A stretch of DNA of 64,000 nucleotides from Thalassotalea algicola (GTDB lineage: Bacteria > Pseudomonadota > Gammaproteobacteria > Enterobacterales > Alteromonadaceae). This document shows, in pieces, positions 62,220-64,000 of the stretch. Each line of letters starts with the position of its first letter. Position 1 is the first letter of the stretch. The notes beneath the pieces are model-generated. The model was not told where the DNA came from. It searched no databases and worked only from the letters and a program-made list of their open reading frames with translations. Location of the stretch: contig NZ_JABBXH010000003.1 in assembly GCF_012932965.1 (NCBI RefSeq), positions 372,001-436,000 of the forward strand. The letters are read 5' to 3'. The position numbers were made by a program, and so were the translations under genes.

Positions 62220-63601
62220 TCAAATTAACCTTGTCAGAAATTGCAGAAGTTACTGGTGGTCAACACTTAGGTAATGATTTAACTATTGACGCAATAGGTA
62301 CTGATAGCCGAGCTTTGACGAATAATGAAGTCTTCCTAGCACTTAAAGGACCAAATTTTGATGGTCATAAATTTGTTGCGCAAGTGGCTGAATTAGGGGC
62401 CAGTGCATTGATCGTTGATCATCAAGTGGATAGTGAACTACCACAGGTTGTAGTCAATGATACAAGAATAGCGTTGGGTAAAATTGGTGCTTATGTTAAG
62501 CGACAAACAGCACCGAAAACGGTAGGGATAACCGGAAGTAGCGGTAAAACAACTGTAAAAGAAATGGTTGCTGCTATCTTATCTCGATTGGGCAATGTGT
62601 TGGCAACAGATGGTAACTTTAATAATGACATTGGTGTACCACTAACCTTGTTGCGTCTTAGCCATGAACATGATTTTGCCGTTATTGAAATGGGGGCTAA
62701 TCATATTGGTGAAATAGCTTACACCACTAACTTAGTTAAGCCAGATGTTGCGATTATTAATAATATCGCTGCAGCGCACTTAGAGGGATTTGGCGATTTA
62801 TGTGGTGTTGCTCGAGCAAAAGGTGAAATCTTTGAAGGGATCCCGCAAGGCGGCGTAGCGTTATATAACCAAGATTCAAAGTGGGCGAACAAATGGCAGT
62901 GGCGCTTAACCGATAAAAACGTTCGCCGTTTTTCTTGTGCAGGTGAAGCCGATTGTTACAGCGCTAATGTTGAATTAGATGATAACGGTTGTGCAAACTT
63001 TAAATTGAATACGCATATTGGTAGTACATATATACAACTGGCTGTTCCTGGAAAACACAATGTATGTAATGCAGTAGCAGCTGCTGCTATTGCCATTGAG
63101 TGTGGTGCAAGCCTTGACGATATCAAGTTGGGTTTAGCTGAAATGGCACCAGTTAAAGGGAGACTAAACCTTTATCAGTTAAGTGATAACTGCAAGCTGA
63201 TTGATGATACATACAATGCAAACGTTGAGTCTATAAAAGCCGCGACAGAGTTGCTGGCTAGCTACCCAGGCTATCGAGTTTTAATTCTTGGTGATATGGC
63301 AGAACTCGGCTCTGAGGCGAGAAGTTATCATCAGGAAGTTGGAGAACACGCGAAAGTTCAAGGCATAGATTCATTATTAACATTAGGAGTGTTAAGCCAA
63401 AGTACTGCTGATGCTTTTGGTGATAACGGTCAGCATTTTAGTTCTAAAGACCAGTTATTAACTAGCTTGTTTAATTTATTAGCTGATGAATCTCGTTATA
63501 TCTCTATTCTAGTTAAAGGTTCACGCAGTGCGCATATGGAGCATGTAGTGAATGAAATAATTGCTTGGCGAAAAACGGACGCCACTGAGGAGCACTCGTA
63601 A
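62216..63601 (+). CDS. murF: UDP-MurNAc-tripeptide:D-Ala-D-Ala ligase
   Basis: A 461-residue Mur ligase with ATP loop [48 protein letters not shown] and [16 protein letters not shown], all typical for MurF. It adds D-Ala-D-Ala to the tripeptide. The stop codon overlaps the mraY start by one base (TAATG). Confidence 0.97.
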   Translation: MIKLTLSEIAEVTGGQHLGNDLTIDAIGTDSRALTNNEVFLALKGPNFDGHKFVAQVAELGASALIVDHQVDSELPQVVVNDTRIALGKIGAYVKRQTAPKTVGITGSSGKTTVKEMVAAILSRLGNVLATDGNFNNDIGVPLTLLRLSHEHDFAVIEMGANHIGEIAYTTNLVKPDVAIINNIAAAHLEGFGDLCGVARAKGEIFEGIPQGGVALYNQDSKWANKWQWRLTDKNVRRFSCAGEADCYSANVELDDNGCANFKLNTHIGSTYIQLAVPGKHNVCNAVAAAAIAIECGASLDDIKLGLAEMAPVKGRLNLYQLSDNCKLIDDTYNANVESIKAATELLASYPGYRVLILGDMAELGSEARSYHQEVGEHAKVQGIDSLLTLGVLSQSTADAFGDNGQHFSSKDQLLTSLFNLLADESRYISILVKGSRSAHMEHVVNEIIAWRKTDATEEHS

Positions 63602-64000
63602 TGTTATATTGGTTAGGCGAGTACCTCACACAATATTTTTCTGGGTTTAATGTATTTTCGTATTTAACGTTTAGGGCCATTGTTAGCACTCTAACGGCGT
63701 TAATTATTTCACTTTATTTTGGCCCAAAACTAATTCGCTATTTGCAACGAATGCAAATTGGTCAAACGGTTCGTGATGATGGTCCTGAAAGTCACTTATC
63801 TAAGTCAGGTACACCTACAATGGGTGGGATTTTGATCTTAGCATCGATAATTTTTAGTGTATTGCTTTGGGGAGATTTGTCCAATAGCTATGTATTGACT
63901 ACGTTATTTGTCGTTGCCAGTTTTGGCGTAATTGGTTTCGTTGATGATTATCGTAAAGTTATTCGTAAAGACTCCAATGGCTTAATTGCACGTTGGAAAT
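63601..64000 (+). CDS. mraY: Phospho-N-acetylmuramoyl-pentapeptide-transferase, N-terminal part
   Basis: The first 133 codons of MraY, cut by the window end. It starts [40 protein letters not shown] and the catalytic-type Asp pair in [15 protein letters not shown] are visible. It transfers phospho-MurNAc-pentapeptide to undecaprenyl phosphate to make lipid I. Overlaps murF by one base. Confidence 0.97.
   Translation, partial: MLYWLGEYLTQYFSGFNVFSYLTFRAIVSTLTALIISLYFGPKLIRYLQRMQIGQTVRDDGPESHLSKSGTPTMGGILILASIIFSVLLWGDLSNSYVLTTLFVVASFGVIGFVDDYRKVIRKDSNGLIARWK

Overview
The window looks like chromosome from a marine gammaproteobacterium of the order Alteromonadales, most likely Colwelliaceae (Colwellia/Thalassotalea-like). 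This rests on low GC content, the queA-tgt-yajC-secD-secF block, a complete start of the division/cell-wall (dcw) cluster, an energy-transducer-rich gene set and a Vibrio/Alteromonadales-type attC-like element. The genus is an inference; no rRNA gene is present.

Layout. (1) 1-5.9 kb: start of prfC, an exported protein overlapping an S9 peptidase, then a lipoprotein followed by a BlaI-type repressor and a BlaR1/M56-type membrane protease with a TonB-like C-terminal domain. Two BlaI/CopY-type dyads (TACA-N2-TGTA core) lie in front of the lipoprotein. (2) 5.9-16.7 kb: mostly housekeeping genes: holD-rimI, tRNA-Trp, two tandem Sel1-repeat paralogues, aceK, queA-tgt-yajC-secD-secF. (3) 16.8-18.7 kb: a tight operon TonB-like protein / ECF sigma factor / membrane-anchored TonB-like protein. 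(4) 18.7-32 kb: about 25 mostly small, unrelated genes, nearly all on the minus strand (GGCT-like, permease/ArsR pair, racemase, DUF924, GFA, GNAT, zinc ribbons, DsbA-like), with one decayed hydrolase gene. Its right end carries one good and one degraded attC-like element, suggesting integron cassette remnants with no integrase in view.

(5) 32.1-50.7 kb: a large catabolic region. It has three PuuE/cyclic-imidase-like members of the polysaccharide deacetylase superfamily, a cysteine hydrolase of the isochorismatase family, two acyl-CoA dehydrogenases, two class III CoA-transferases, a MaoC hydratase, a CitE/HpcH-type lyase, an SDR, a HapK-like protein, a methyltransferase with an unknown partner gene, two VOC proteins, a GST and an ECF sigma factor (SigZ-like). 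Read as a pathway it could open a cyclic imide or amide, hydrolyse the amide, activate the diacid as a CoA thioester, dehydrogenate, hydrate, and cleave to central metabolites. This is the best candidate in the window for an undescribed system; the substrate is unknown.

(6) 50.7-57 kb: an HDOD protein, a YcxB-like protein, a TauE/SafE exporter and a Fur-box-preceded ferric iron ABC transporter (fbpABC type). (7) 57-64 kb: mraZ (with three MraZ boxes), rsmH, ftsL, ftsI, murE, murF and the start of mraY, all overlapping or closely spaced and truncated by the window end.

Two small genes not obvious from longer reading frames were found by reading the sequence: a 50-residue membrane peptide (23480-23632) and a 59-residue PLDc_N-like membrane protein (31717-31896). 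No rRNA operon, CRISPR array, prophage or intact transposase was seen.
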